Assembly (NCBI GenBank): GCA_017857395.1
Contig: JAFMDF010000056.1
Location: 1 to 39,817, forward strand
Direction: 5' to 3'
DNA length: 39,817 nt
DNA from: Bacteroidota bacterium
GTDB lineage: Bacteria > Bacteroidota > Bacteroidia > Chitinophagales > Saprospiraceae
Numbering within the stretch: the first letter of the stretch is position 1; each line of letters begins with the position of its first letter. This document shows, piece by piece, positions 16,535-24,137 of this stretch. The translations under genes and the position numbers were made by a program. The notes below the pieces were generated by a model that searched no databases, had not been told where the DNA came from, and saw only the letters and a list, made by a program, of their open reading frames with translations.

Positions 16535-18109
16535 TTAAACCGTAGCCATTTCCAAAACATCTTCCACATGATGCTGCTGATAATTTTCTGTAAAAGCAGT
16601 CAATAATTTTTGAGCAGTTTTCTCGTAAGCTGTTTTATCTTCCCAATTATTCTTAGGGTCTAAGATACTATTTGGTACGCCAGGGCATAAAACAGGAATA
16701 TTTAAACCAAAAATTGCTTCTTTTCTAAATGGCAATTCTGCTAAACCTCCTTTTAATACTGCTTGAATTAATGCTCTAGTATAGCTTAATTTAATTCTAT
16801 TCCCTACCCCATATGCGCCGCCAGTCCAGCCTGTATTCACCAACCATACATTCGTATTATGTTCCTCCATTTTTTCGCCTAACATTTGCGCATAATGCGC
16901 TGGTGCTAAGGGTAAAAATGGTGCGCCAAAGCAGGAAGAAAAAGTCATTTGTGGCTCTACTACCCCTGCTTCTGTGCCTGCAACTTTTGCAGTATATCCC
17001 AATAGAAAATATTTCATTGCCTGCGCTCTATCCAATTTAGAAATAGGAGGCAGTACGCCAAAAGCATCACAAGTCAAGAAGAAAATATTTTTAGGGTTTC
17101 CTCCTTTAGAAGGTGCCATAATGTTGTCAATGTGATGAATTGGGTAAGAAACTCTAGTATTTTGGGTGATATCTGTATTGTCAAAATCAGGCGTTCGTGT
17201 ACCTGCTTTAAATTTGATATTTTCTAAAATTGCTCCGTGACGAATCGCCTTATAGATTTCTGGTTCTTTGTCGGCACTTAAATTAATACACTTAGCATAA
17301 CAGCCACCTTCAAAGTTGAAAACGCCTTCTTTAGACCAACCATGTTCATCGTCACCAATCAATTTTCTGTCTGGGTCAGTAGAAAGGGTCGTTTTTCCTG
17401 TACCTGATAAACCGAAGAAAATAGCCGTATCTCCACCTTTTCCAACATTCGCAGAGCAGTGCATCGGCAATACATTTTCTTCTAGAGGCAAGGTATAATT
17501 TAAAACAGAGAAAATGCTTTTTTTGATTTCTCCTGTATAACCACTACCACCAATAATGACTAACTTTTGAGCGAAATTAACAATCGTAAAATTATGTTGG
17601 CGAGTACCATCTTCTGCTGGAATAGCCATGAATTTAGGCAAACATAAAACTGTCCATTCAGGATTAAAATTTTCTATTTCTGTGGCAGTTGGATTTTGGA
17701 ACATATTGTGCGCAAACTGGCAACTCCAAGGAAATTGCGCAATTACTCTTACATTCAATCTATAACGAGCATCCGCACAAGCGAAGACATCTTGAATATA
17801 TAATTCTTGTGTTTCCGCATAAGTTAACATCTTTTTTACCAAGCCTTGAAAATGGGCAGTAGAAATAGCTTGATTGATGTCATTCCAGTCTACCGTATCT
17901 TGAGTAATGCTATCTTTTACAATAAATTTATCTTTTGGAGAACGTCCTGTGAATTCTCCCGTTTCAATAACCAACGCGCCTTGGTCAGATAATATACCAT
18001 GACCTTGTTTAATGGATGCTTCCGTTAATAATTCAGGGGCCAAATTCCAATGAGCCGCTTTACATTTAACATTGAATTTTTTCTCAAAAACTGTTTTAAG
18101 CATTGTCAT
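16535..18109 (-). CDS. pckA: Phosphoenolpyruvate carboxykinase (ATP)
   Basis: A 524-residue ATP-type PEPCK, converting oxaloacetate and ATP to phosphoenolpyruvate, CO2 and ADP, the entry step of gluconeogenesis from TCA intermediates. Recognisable motifs: ETGEFTGRSPKDKFIV (substrate arginine), MHCSANVGKGGDTAIFFG, the kinase-1a P-loop GLSGTGKTTLSTD, the metal motif LIGDDEHGW, and NTGWTGGAYGVGNRIKL. Length fits the family (about 540). Two ATGs (18109 and 18103) are possible. The 370-base upstream region is shared with a divergent RamB-like regulator and contains two copies of a 19-bp palindrome. Confidence 0.97.
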   Translation of the reverse strand: MTMLKTVFEKKFNVKCKAAHWNLAPELLTEASIKQGHGILSDQGALVIETGEFTGRSPKDKFIVKDSITQDTVDWNDINQAISTAHFQGLVKKMLTYAETQELYIQDVFACADARYRLNVRVIAQFPWSCQFAHNMFQNPTATEIENFNPEWTVLCLPKFMAIPAEDGTRQHNFTIVNFAQKLVIIGGSGYTGEIKKSIFSVLNYTLPLEENVLPMHCSANVGKGGDTAIFFGLSGTGKTTLSTDPDRKLIGDDEHGWSKEGVFNFEGGCYAKCINLSADKEPEIYKAIRHGAILENIKFKAGTRTPDFDNTDITQNTRVSYPIHHIDNIMAPSKGGNPKNIFFLTCDAFGVLPPISKLDRAQAMKYFLLGYTAKVAGTEAGVVEPQMTFSSCFGAPFLPLAPAHYAQMLGEKMEEHNTNVWLVNTGWTGGAYGVGNRIKLSYTRALIQAVLKGGLAELPFRKEAIFGLNIPVLCPGVPNSILDPKNNWEDKTAYEKTAQKLLTAFTENYQQHHVEDVLEMATV

Positions 18110-18150
18110 GATATTCTATTTTGTTGGTTAGGAAAAGGACTTTACTTTTA

Positions 18151-18230
18151 GCACAATTTATATCCATAAATACATCAAAAATAAATTTGTAATTTTTATT
18201 TGATGTTTAATTACAGGCACAATCTATACC
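18151..18230. promoter_or_regulatory. Direct repeat and candidate promoter box upstream of pckA
   Basis: GCACAATTTATATCC (18151-18165) and GCACAATCTATACC (18217-18230) form a 66-base-spaced direct repeat between the pckA start and the first palindrome. Between them, on the minus strand, TATTTTTG (18183-18176) fits the TAnnTTTG -7 box and would give a leader of about 60 bases; I find no matching -33 TTTG. The repeats could be binding sites of an activator or part of the promoter. Confidence 0.35.
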
Positions 18231-18242
18231 ATTTTTTCGTAA

Positions 18243-18261
18243 TTAGCGAAAATTTCGCTAA
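18243..18261. promoter_or_regulatory. 19-bp palindromic operator candidate, pckA-proximal copy
   Basis: TTAGCGAAA-A-TTTCGCTAA, two perfect 9-bp arms around one central base. It is identical to the copy at 18440-18458. It lies 134 bases upstream of the pckA start, in the region divergent to the regulator gene. Confidence 0.75.
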
Positions 18262-18439
18262 AATATTTTATTTCTCTAATTGAAAATATTTAGCAAATAG
18301 GCTTGTTTTATTTTAAAAAATCGATAAAAACTATTATTTTTTTGCTATTTTGCCCGTTTTAACGATATAAATGTTAGTAAAATGTAGGTTGATAGAAATA
18401 TTTCTTTTTTTTGAATAAAATAAAACTTTAACACTTCTA

Positions 18440-18458
18440 TTAGCGAAAATTTCGCTAA
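18440..18458. promoter_or_regulatory. 19-bp palindromic operator candidate, regulator-proximal copy
   Basis: An identical copy of TTAGCGAAAATTTCGCTAA, ending 23 bases before the ATG of the regulator at 18482, a typical autoregulatory operator position. Centre-to-centre distance to the other copy is 197 bases, so a DNA loop is conceivable. Confidence 0.78.
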
Positions 18459-18481
18459 ATTAAATAAAAACGCTTTTTTGC

Positions 18482-19969
18482 ATGATAGATGATAATCAAA
18501 TAATAAAGATGATTTTTGGGTTTAAGGTGCGTTATTTGCGACAACAGCAAAGCCTATCTTATCAACAGTTACAAGACAAAACAGGACTCTCTTTATCTTA
18601 TTTGAGTGATATAGAGAAAGGTAAAAAATATCCGAAACCTAATAAAATTACGGTCTTAGCAGAAGCTTTTGGTGTGGACTATGATTTTATGGTCTCGACA
18701 CATGCTTCCAAAAAATTACAGCCTGTTATAGATTTATTAAGTTCTGATTTTTTTAAATTATTCCCATTAGATGAATTTGGTATTAGCCCTAAAAAATTAG
18801 TGGAATTATTTACCAATACTCCCGATAAGGTCAATGCTTTCATTGGAACTATTTTCCAAATTCGACGGAATTATCAGATTACACAAGATGAGTTTTATGA
18901 AGTAGCTCTGCGTGCCTATCAAGACATGCATAATAATTATTTTGAAGATTTAGAAAAAGCAGTGGATAGTTTTAGAACAGAATATGGGACACCAGATACT
19001 TTACCGTATACCAAAGATTATTTGGAAGCTAAATTATTAGATATATATGATATTAAAGTAGACAGAACAACTTTACCTTCTAAAGAAAACCTAAAAAATA
19101 TTCGGTCCTTATATGCGCCAAAACGAAAAGTGTTAATGATTAATGAAGGCTTGGACGATTCGCAAAAGAATTTTTTATTAGCTAGAGAATTAGGATTCCA
19201 ATACATGGGCTATAAAACTCGTCCTTTGGAAACGAGAATGGTGCAAACTTCTTCTTTTGAGAAAATATTGAATAATTTTTTCGCTTCTTATTTTGCGGTA
19301 TCCTTATTGGTAAAAGAAGAAGAACTGGTACAAGATATTCGAACCATTGTGCAAAAAAATACTTGGCGACCAGAGCTATTTTTAGCATTGATTGAAAAAT
19401 ATGATGTTACGCAAGAAACGCTACTCAAACGTTTATTAAATGTTTTGCCGCATCATTTTGGTATCGAACAATTGTTTTTCCAACGGATGACAGGAAGTCA
19501 AGACTTAAAGCAATTTGTGATGACCCAAGAATTACACCTTGGGCAATTACATAATCCTTATGGTAATTTATTAAATGAACATTATTGCCATCGTTGGGTC
19601 GCCATTAAAATTTTGAAAAAATTGCGGATGAATATGGCATTAGACCCTAGCATCAAACAACTGGTCAATGTGCAAATTTCTAAATATTGGGAATCCGAAA
19701 ATGAATACTTCTGTATTTCCTTAGCTAAACCAGATTTTCATAATCCAAAAGAAAGTGTAAGTGTTACCGTCGGATTTCGATTGAATACAAAATTGAGAAG
19801 TATCTTTAATTTCTTAAATGACCCTGATCTAAAACACCGAACAGTTAATACAACTTGCGAACGTTGTTCCATGCCTAACTGCGATTCAAGAGTCGCTGCA
19901 CCTGTGGTCATTGAAGAAGAACGTCGAAAAATAACAGTAAAGCAGGAATTGAAGGCATTGAGTAAGTAA
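18482..19969 (+). CDS. RamB/PrpR-type transcriptional regulator (XRE HTH, degenerate IrrE-like domain, DUF2083)
   Basis: A 495-residue regulator. Residues about 12-68 are an XRE/HTH_3 domain (FKVRYLRQQQSLSYQQLQDK ... LSDIEKGKKYPKP). The middle (about 200-275) resembles an ImmA/IrrE-type domain, but the zinc-protease HExxH is replaced by LARELGFQYMG. The C-terminus carries the DUF2083-type ending with cysteines, TTCERCSMPNCDSRVAAP. This layout is that of actinobacterial RamB and PrpR, which control acetate, propionate and glyoxylate metabolism; PrpR senses acyl-CoA. Its position divergent to pckA-fbp and the palindromes nearby suggest it controls gluconeogenesis and its own gene. That role is inferred. 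Confidence 0.85.
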   Translation: MIDDNQIIKMIFGFKVRYLRQQQSLSYQQLQDKTGLSLSYLSDIEKGKKYPKPNKITVLAEAFGVDYDFMVSTHASKKLQPVIDLLSSDFFKLFPLDEFGISPKKLVELFTNTPDKVNAFIGTIFQIRRNYQITQDEFYEVALRAYQDMHNNYFEDLEKAVDSFRTEYGTPDTLPYTKDYLEAKLLDIYDIKVDRTTLPSKENLKNIRSLYAPKRKVLMINEGLDDSQKNFLLARELGFQYMGYKTRPLETRMVQTSSFEKILNNFFASYFAVSLLVKEEELVQDIRTIVQKNTWRPELFLALIEKYDVTQETLLKRLLNVLPHHFGIEQLFFQRMTGSQDLKQFVMTQELHLGQLHNPYGNLLNEHYCHRWVAIKILKKLRMNMALDPSIKQLVNVQISKYWESENEYFCISLAKPDFHNPKESVSVTVGFRLNTKLRSIFNFLNDPDLKHRTVNTTCERCSMPNCDSRVAAPVVIEEERRKITVKQELKALSK

Positions 19970-20090
19970 AATAAATCGCCCTATTTTATAAAAAATAAGT
20001 AATTTAGCATTTATTCTAGCTGTTTTATGTGTGTCCTTACAAAAATTGAATTTGTAGTGCTACATCCTTTTTTACTAAAATAATATCAAC

Positions 20091-20423
20091 ATGGAAAACT
20101 TACTTCAGGGAGACGGTTTTAATTTAGTTATCATGGTCATTGTCGGTGCTGTTGCAGGTTCCTTGGCTGCAAGAGTTATTCGAGGCGATAATTTTGGTTT
20201 TATAATCAACGCTATTTTAGGAATTGCTGGCGCCGTTGTTGGTGGGCATATTTTCAATTTGCTAAAAGTCAGCCCTGGTAAAGGCATAGTAAAAATTATT
20301 GATGATACTTTTGGCGTTAGTTTACCCGAAAATTTAGTCGGCATGATTGTATCTGCTACAGTAGGCGCCATTGTAATTCTTTGGGTAATGAGTATTTTTA
20401 AAAGTCGTAGAAGTCGTAGATAA
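20091..20423 (+). CDS. GlsB/YeaQ/YmgE family stress-response membrane protein
   Basis: A 110-residue, three-helix membrane protein of the transglycosylase-associated (GlsB/YeaQ/YmgE) family. Typical features are the glycine-rich first helix (VGAVAGSLAARVIRGDNFG), the second helix IINAILGIAGAVVGGHIF and a third helix (LVGMIVSATVGAIVILWVM), ending in a basic RSRRSRR tail. The loop between helices 2 and 3 (about 30 residues) is longer than in the E. coli proteins of about 82 residues. Its role is an unresolved envelope-stress function. It stands alone between the regulator and menC; the following gap holds an imperfect TGAGGT...ACCTCA dyad. Confidence 0.88.
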   Translation: MENLLQGDGFNLVIMVIVGAVAGSLAARVIRGDNFGFIINAILGIAGAVVGGHIFNLLKVSPGKGIVKIIDDTFGVSLPENLVGMIVSATVGAIVILWVMSIFKSRRSRR

Positions 20424-20545
20424 ATTATGAGGTAATGAGGTAATGAGTTGACGAAGTTCACCTCATAAACTCATTATCTTATATCCTCATCAGCTACGCT
20501 AAACAATTTCCTTTCTCTCCTTGTTTGAAGACAAAAATTACATCT

Positions 20546-21610
20546 ATGCTTCAAGCAACTTTCCAAAAATATACCCTTCAATTCAAACAACCTAGTGGCA
20601 CGTCGAGAGGGATTCTCCGAACTAAAGATTCTTGGTTTATCTTTTTACAAGACACCAATAACCCAACTATTACAGGTATTGGTGAATGTGGTTTATTAAG
20701 AGGATTAAGTGCAGATGATGTGCCTGATTATGAAGCAAAAGTTGCGGAAGTTTGTCAAACAATTAATAAGCATGATTATTGGTTAAGCGAAGGTTTAAGG
20801 ACTTTTCCTTCTATTCATTTTGGGTTGGAAATTGCGCTAAAAGATTTGGCTAACCAAGGGTCAAAAATATTATTCCCTTCTGATTTTACCCAAAAAGAAA
20901 TGCCTATTCCTATTAACGGTTTAATTTGGATGGGAGCAAAACAATTTATGTTTGACCAAATAAAAACCAAATTAGCCGCTGGTTTTGATTGTATTAAACT
21001 AAAAATTGGCGCTATTGATTTTGATGCTGAATTAGGTTTGTTAAAATATATTCGACAACAATTTTCTGCTAAAGAAATAGAGATTAGAGTGGATGCCAAC
21101 GGTGCATTTAGCCCATCGACTGCTTTAGAAAAACTAAAAAAATTAGCGGATTTCGAATTGCATTCTATCGAACAACCCATCAAACAAGGACAGTTGCAAG
21201 AAATGGCAATCCTTTGTGAAAAAACACCACTCCCAATTGCTTTGGATGAAGAATTAATTGGCGCTTTTACATCCGAAAAAAAGCGAATTATCATTGAAAC
21301 CATTCAACCGCAATACCTTATTTTTAAACCTAGTTTTATTGGTGGTTATAGTGGCACACAAGAATGGATTGACCTTTGTAAAGAATTTGATACGCCTTGG
21401 TGGATGACGTCGGCATTAGAGTCCAATATTGGTCTGAATGCTATTGCGCAGTGGACAGCTATTTTAGATAATTCAATGCCACAAGGTTTGGGAACTGGGC
21501 AATTGTATACTAATAATATTGCTTCGCCTTTAATGGTCGAGAATGGTTGTATTTACTATAAAAATAGGAAGGAATGGGATTTGATGGGTTTATTGGATAA
21601 TCGTGATTAA
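20546..21610 (+). CDS. menC: o-Succinylbenzoate synthase (enolase superfamily)
   Basis: A 354-residue enolase-superfamily enzyme. The catalytic-barrel residues are visible: KLKIG (KxK pair), VDANGAF (first metal Asp), SIEQPI (Glu), ALDEEL (Asp/Glu) and FKPSFIGG (the second catalytic lysine). It dehydrates SHCHC to o-succinylbenzoate, the substrate of the MenE encoded at 10045-11148. Dipeptide epimerases share the fold, but the FKPSFIGGY phrase and the presence of menF and menE favour MenC. I start it at ATG 20546 (MLQATF) instead of an upstream TTG, which would add seven odd residues. A hairpin overlaps its stop codon. Confidence 0.85.
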   Translation: MLQATFQKYTLQFKQPSGTSRGILRTKDSWFIFLQDTNNPTITGIGECGLLRGLSADDVPDYEAKVAEVCQTINKHDYWLSEGLRTFPSIHFGLEIALKDLANQGSKILFPSDFTQKEMPIPINGLIWMGAKQFMFDQIKTKLAAGFDCIKLKIGAIDFDAELGLLKYIRQQFSAKEIEIRVDANGAFSPSTALEKLKKLADFELHSIEQPIKQGQLQEMAILCEKTPLPIALDEELIGAFTSEKKRIIIETIQPQYLIFKPSFIGGYSGTQEWIDLCKEFDTPWWMTSALESNIGLNAIAQWTAILDNSMPQGLGTGQLYTNNIASPLMVENGCIYYKNRKEWDLMGLLDNRD

Positions 21611-21643
21611 AGTAGCTTGGGTTTCCAGCCCAAGCTACTTTAA
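21607..21643. terminator. Bidirectional terminator between menC and the acyl-CoA ligase gene
   Basis: TTAAAGTAGCTTGGG (21607-21621) pairs perfectly with CCCAAGCTACTTTAA (21629-21643) around a 7-base loop. It includes the menC stop codon and lies 13 bases from the stop of the convergent ligase gene. The core GTAGCTTGGG...CCCAAGCTAC resembles the hairpins at 13829-13854 and 36274-36333. Confidence 0.75.
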
Positions 21644-21655
21644 CCAAAAATAAAT

Positions 21656-23314
21656 CTACTCACAGACAACCGCCTCCGCTGCCTCATGCCAACCTAATAA
21701 CAAATCCTGATACCGTTGACTCATTACATTTCGCTTCACTTTTAAAGTCGGTGTCAATAAGCCATTTTCGATATTCCAAGCCTCTTTTACGACGACAAGC
21801 GTGGACACTCTCTGATAGCTTGGTAATTTTTTATTAGCAGCATCCAATGTATTTTGTAAACTCGCTTTTAATGCTGCTTGCGATTTAGCTAAACCAATTT
21901 CAGAAGGCACCACTAACGCAATTGGCTGAGGGCAACCTAAGCCAACAATACAAATTTGTTCAATATTTTCATCCGCTCCAAAGTGCCATTCAATCGGTGC
22001 AGGAACAATGAATTGACCTTTGGCAGTCTTGAAAGTATCTTTGACTCGACCCGTAATAAATAAATAGCCATCCTCATCTATTCTGCCTTGGTCACCTGTA
22101 TGTAACCAACCATCTGTAATGGTTTCGGCTGTCTTTTCTGGTTCTTTATAATAACCTTTCATCACATAATCCGCTTTCATTAAAATTTCATCTGTTTCCG
22201 AGTCGATTCTCATTTCTACACCAGGCAATGCCTTCCCTACTGAACCAGGTTTAATATCTCCTGCTACCAAGGACGTACAAAGTGCACAATTTTCTGTCAT
22301 CCCATATCCTTCAGCAATAGGAATATCTAGTTTTCGATACCACGCTTTGGTCGTTTCAGGAATAGAAGCTGCACCTGTTAGGCAACCTCGAGCATTATCA
22401 AACCCTAGTGAAAGGCGCAATTTTTTCTTAACGGCTGCTGCATGCGGGCCTGCTAAGGCAGCATCTAAATGTGCTTGTGGCATTTTGGCTAAAACCCCCA
22501 ATTGAAATTTTGTCCATATTCGAGGAACGGCAAAGAAAAGGGTTGGCTGTGTTTCTTGTAAATTTTTCGCAAATACGGCTAAGGACTCTGAAAAAGAAAT
22601 CGTTCCGCCCCATTGAAAACAATTATTTTCTACCACCATTCGCTCCGCTATATGATTCAAAGGTAAAAAGGAGAAAAAATGATTGTCTCCTTCCTTAGAA
22701 ATTTTCAGATGATTGTCCTCAAGGGTGATTCTCTTAGAAACGTTTAATATTTCATAATCTAAGACAACACCTTTTGGTGTACCTGTTGTGCCCGAGGTGA
22801 AAACAATCGTCCAAATATCAGATAAGTTAGGCGTTGGTTCTCCTTGTAATGGGGCAAATTGATTGATGAATTCATCCCATTGATGCCCTCTTTCTACTTT
22901 AGCAGCACCTTTATAATGAGGAAAAGTAATCACAGGTATATTCTCCCGAACGCCCCCTTTCATCCCTTCCCAATCGTCTAATTTGCCCACAAAAAGTGCT
23001 GCTACGTCTCCTATTTCAATTAACTCTTTAACACTATCCGCTTTTAAAGTTGGATAAAAGGGGACAGAGGTATAGCCCGCCATCATAATTGCTAAATCTG
23101 CAATGACCCATTCTCTACAATTTTTAGAAACTAACCCTATATGGCTCTTTGGTGGCAAACCTAAAGATTGCAAACCCATCGCTAATTTACGTGCCATTTG
23201 CCCAGCTTCTGCCCAGGTATAAACTTCCCATTCGTCACCAAATGGTTGTCGTAAAAAAGGCTGATTAGGCGTTAATTTTTCCCAATGGTAGAATCTAAAA
23301 TTGAATTTTTGCAT
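21656..23314 (-). CDS. Long-chain fatty-acid-CoA ligase-like AMP-binding protein
   Basis: A 552-residue ANL enzyme of the long-chain acyl-CoA synthetase type. Motifs: the phosphate loop TIVFTSGTTGTPKGV, LPLNHIAERM, AEGYGMTENCAL, GWLHTGDQGRIDEDGYLFITG and GRVKDTFKTAKGQFIVPAPIE. The HIAERM and CVGKALPG-like features are those of bacterial and eukaryotic ACSLs. It activates free fatty acids to acyl-CoA with ATP for beta-oxidation or phospholipid synthesis. Its acyl-CoA output fits the proposed acyl-CoA-linked regulator 2 kb upstream, but no shared site is visible. Start ATG 23314; single gene. Confidence 0.9.
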   Translation of the reverse strand: MQKFNFRFYHWEKLTPNQPFLRQPFGDEWEVYTWAEAGQMARKLAMGLQSLGLPPKSHIGLVSKNCREWVIADLAIMMAGYTSVPFYPTLKADSVKELIEIGDVAALFVGKLDDWEGMKGGVRENIPVITFPHYKGAAKVERGHQWDEFINQFAPLQGEPTPNLSDIWTIVFTSGTTGTPKGVVLDYEILNVSKRITLEDNHLKISKEGDNHFFSFLPLNHIAERMVVENNCFQWGGTISFSESLAVFAKNLQETQPTLFFAVPRIWTKFQLGVLAKMPQAHLDAALAGPHAAAVKKKLRLSLGFDNARGCLTGAASIPETTKAWYRKLDIPIAEGYGMTENCALCTSLVAGDIKPGSVGKALPGVEMRIDSETDEILMKADYVMKGYYKEPEKTAETITDGWLHTGDQGRIDEDGYLFITGRVKDTFKTAKGQFIVPAPIEWHFGADENIEQICIVGLGCPQPIALVVPSEIGLAKSQAALKASLQNTLDAANKKLPSYQRVSTLVVVKEAWNIENGLLTPTLKVKRNVMSQRYQDLLLGWHEAAEAVVCE

Positions 23315-23532
23315 AATTTTTTGATTATTTGGACGGCTTGATTAAGCTTTTTTTTGAAATATTATCAATATCGAACCCATATTAATTAAAGTTAAAAATA
23401 CTATTTAGTATGCAAAAAAAACGAAACAAAGAATATATAATTTTGAATTATAAAATAGAAGTAGTCCTATTTTTCATATAAAGTCGAAAAAGATATTAAT
23501 TTTAGGGTTTTTGGAAGTATCAAACGAAAAAT

Positions 23533-24081
23533 ATGGATAAAATCGTAAAATTATTCTTTGTCTTTTTGATTTTATTTGGCTTGCTGATTATCGGCTTATG
23601 GGCTTCTGACGTGCCTGAGAATGCTACGGGTTTAACAGATTCCACTTATACTACTTTAAATCATAGTGGAGACACGGTTGCTTCTAATCCAACCGTTAAA
23701 TGGTTGGCTTACCTTTTTGGTATAGGCATTATTGGCATCTTTGGTTTTATGGTATTTATTGGAGGTAGAAAAAAGGAGGAAGCGGTCAGAAAAAAATTAT
23801 ACCGAATTCTAGCTATAGGTATCAGTTCATTATTAGTAGGCTATACGATGATGGTGCTATCATGGTGGAATTATGTTGAAACAAATAGTATGGATTATTT
23901 TATGGGACTGCCCAAACCTACCGCTTGGATGATTTTTGGTATCATGTTTATTCCTACCATCATCACTTTTTTTTATGCGACCAAATTTGAAGAATGGATT
24001 TATACGCCCGAAGATGAAAAACGGTTTGCGGAAATTATGGCTAATCGACAAAAGAAAGTAGGCAGTAACAGTAGGCAGTAG
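23533..24081 (+). CDS. Four-helix membrane protein next to a sodium symporter gene (unknown function)
   Basis: A 182-residue protein with four predicted transmembrane helices: residues about 4-24, 56-77, 92-113 and 127-148. The loop after helix 1 is exported and polar; the C-terminal tail is charged (TKFEEWIYTPEDEKRFAEIM). I do not recognise a family. The C-terminal half (GLPKPTAWMIFGIMFIPTI, then FFYATKFEEWIYT) resembles the small partner subunits encoded before some sodium:solute symporters, and a symporter gene begins 56 bases downstream, so a two-component transporter is my inference. The last codons and stop lie in a 13-bp tandem repeat. Confidence 0.7.
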   Translation: MDKIVKLFFVFLILFGLLIIGLWASDVPENATGLTDSTYTTLNHSGDTVASNPTVKWLAYLFGIGIIGIFGFMVFIGGRKKEEAVRKKLYRILAIGISSLLVGYTMMVLSWWNYVETNSMDYFMGLPKPTAWMIFGIMFIPTIITFFYATKFEEWIYTPEDEKRFAEIMANRQKKVGSNSRQ

Positions 24082-24092
24082 CAGTAGGCAGT
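24058..24092. repeat. 13-bp tandem repeat at the end of the 4-TM gene
   Basis: GTAGGCAGTAACA, GTAGGCAGTAGCA and GTAGGCAGT follow one another (about 2.7 units). The stop codon of the preceding gene falls in the second unit. Since the unit is not a multiple of three, loss or gain of copies would change the protein's C-terminus. Confidence 0.8.
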
Positions 24093-24137
24093 TTACAAGT
24101 ATTCAATCATTCAAAACTCAAAATTTAACATTCATTC

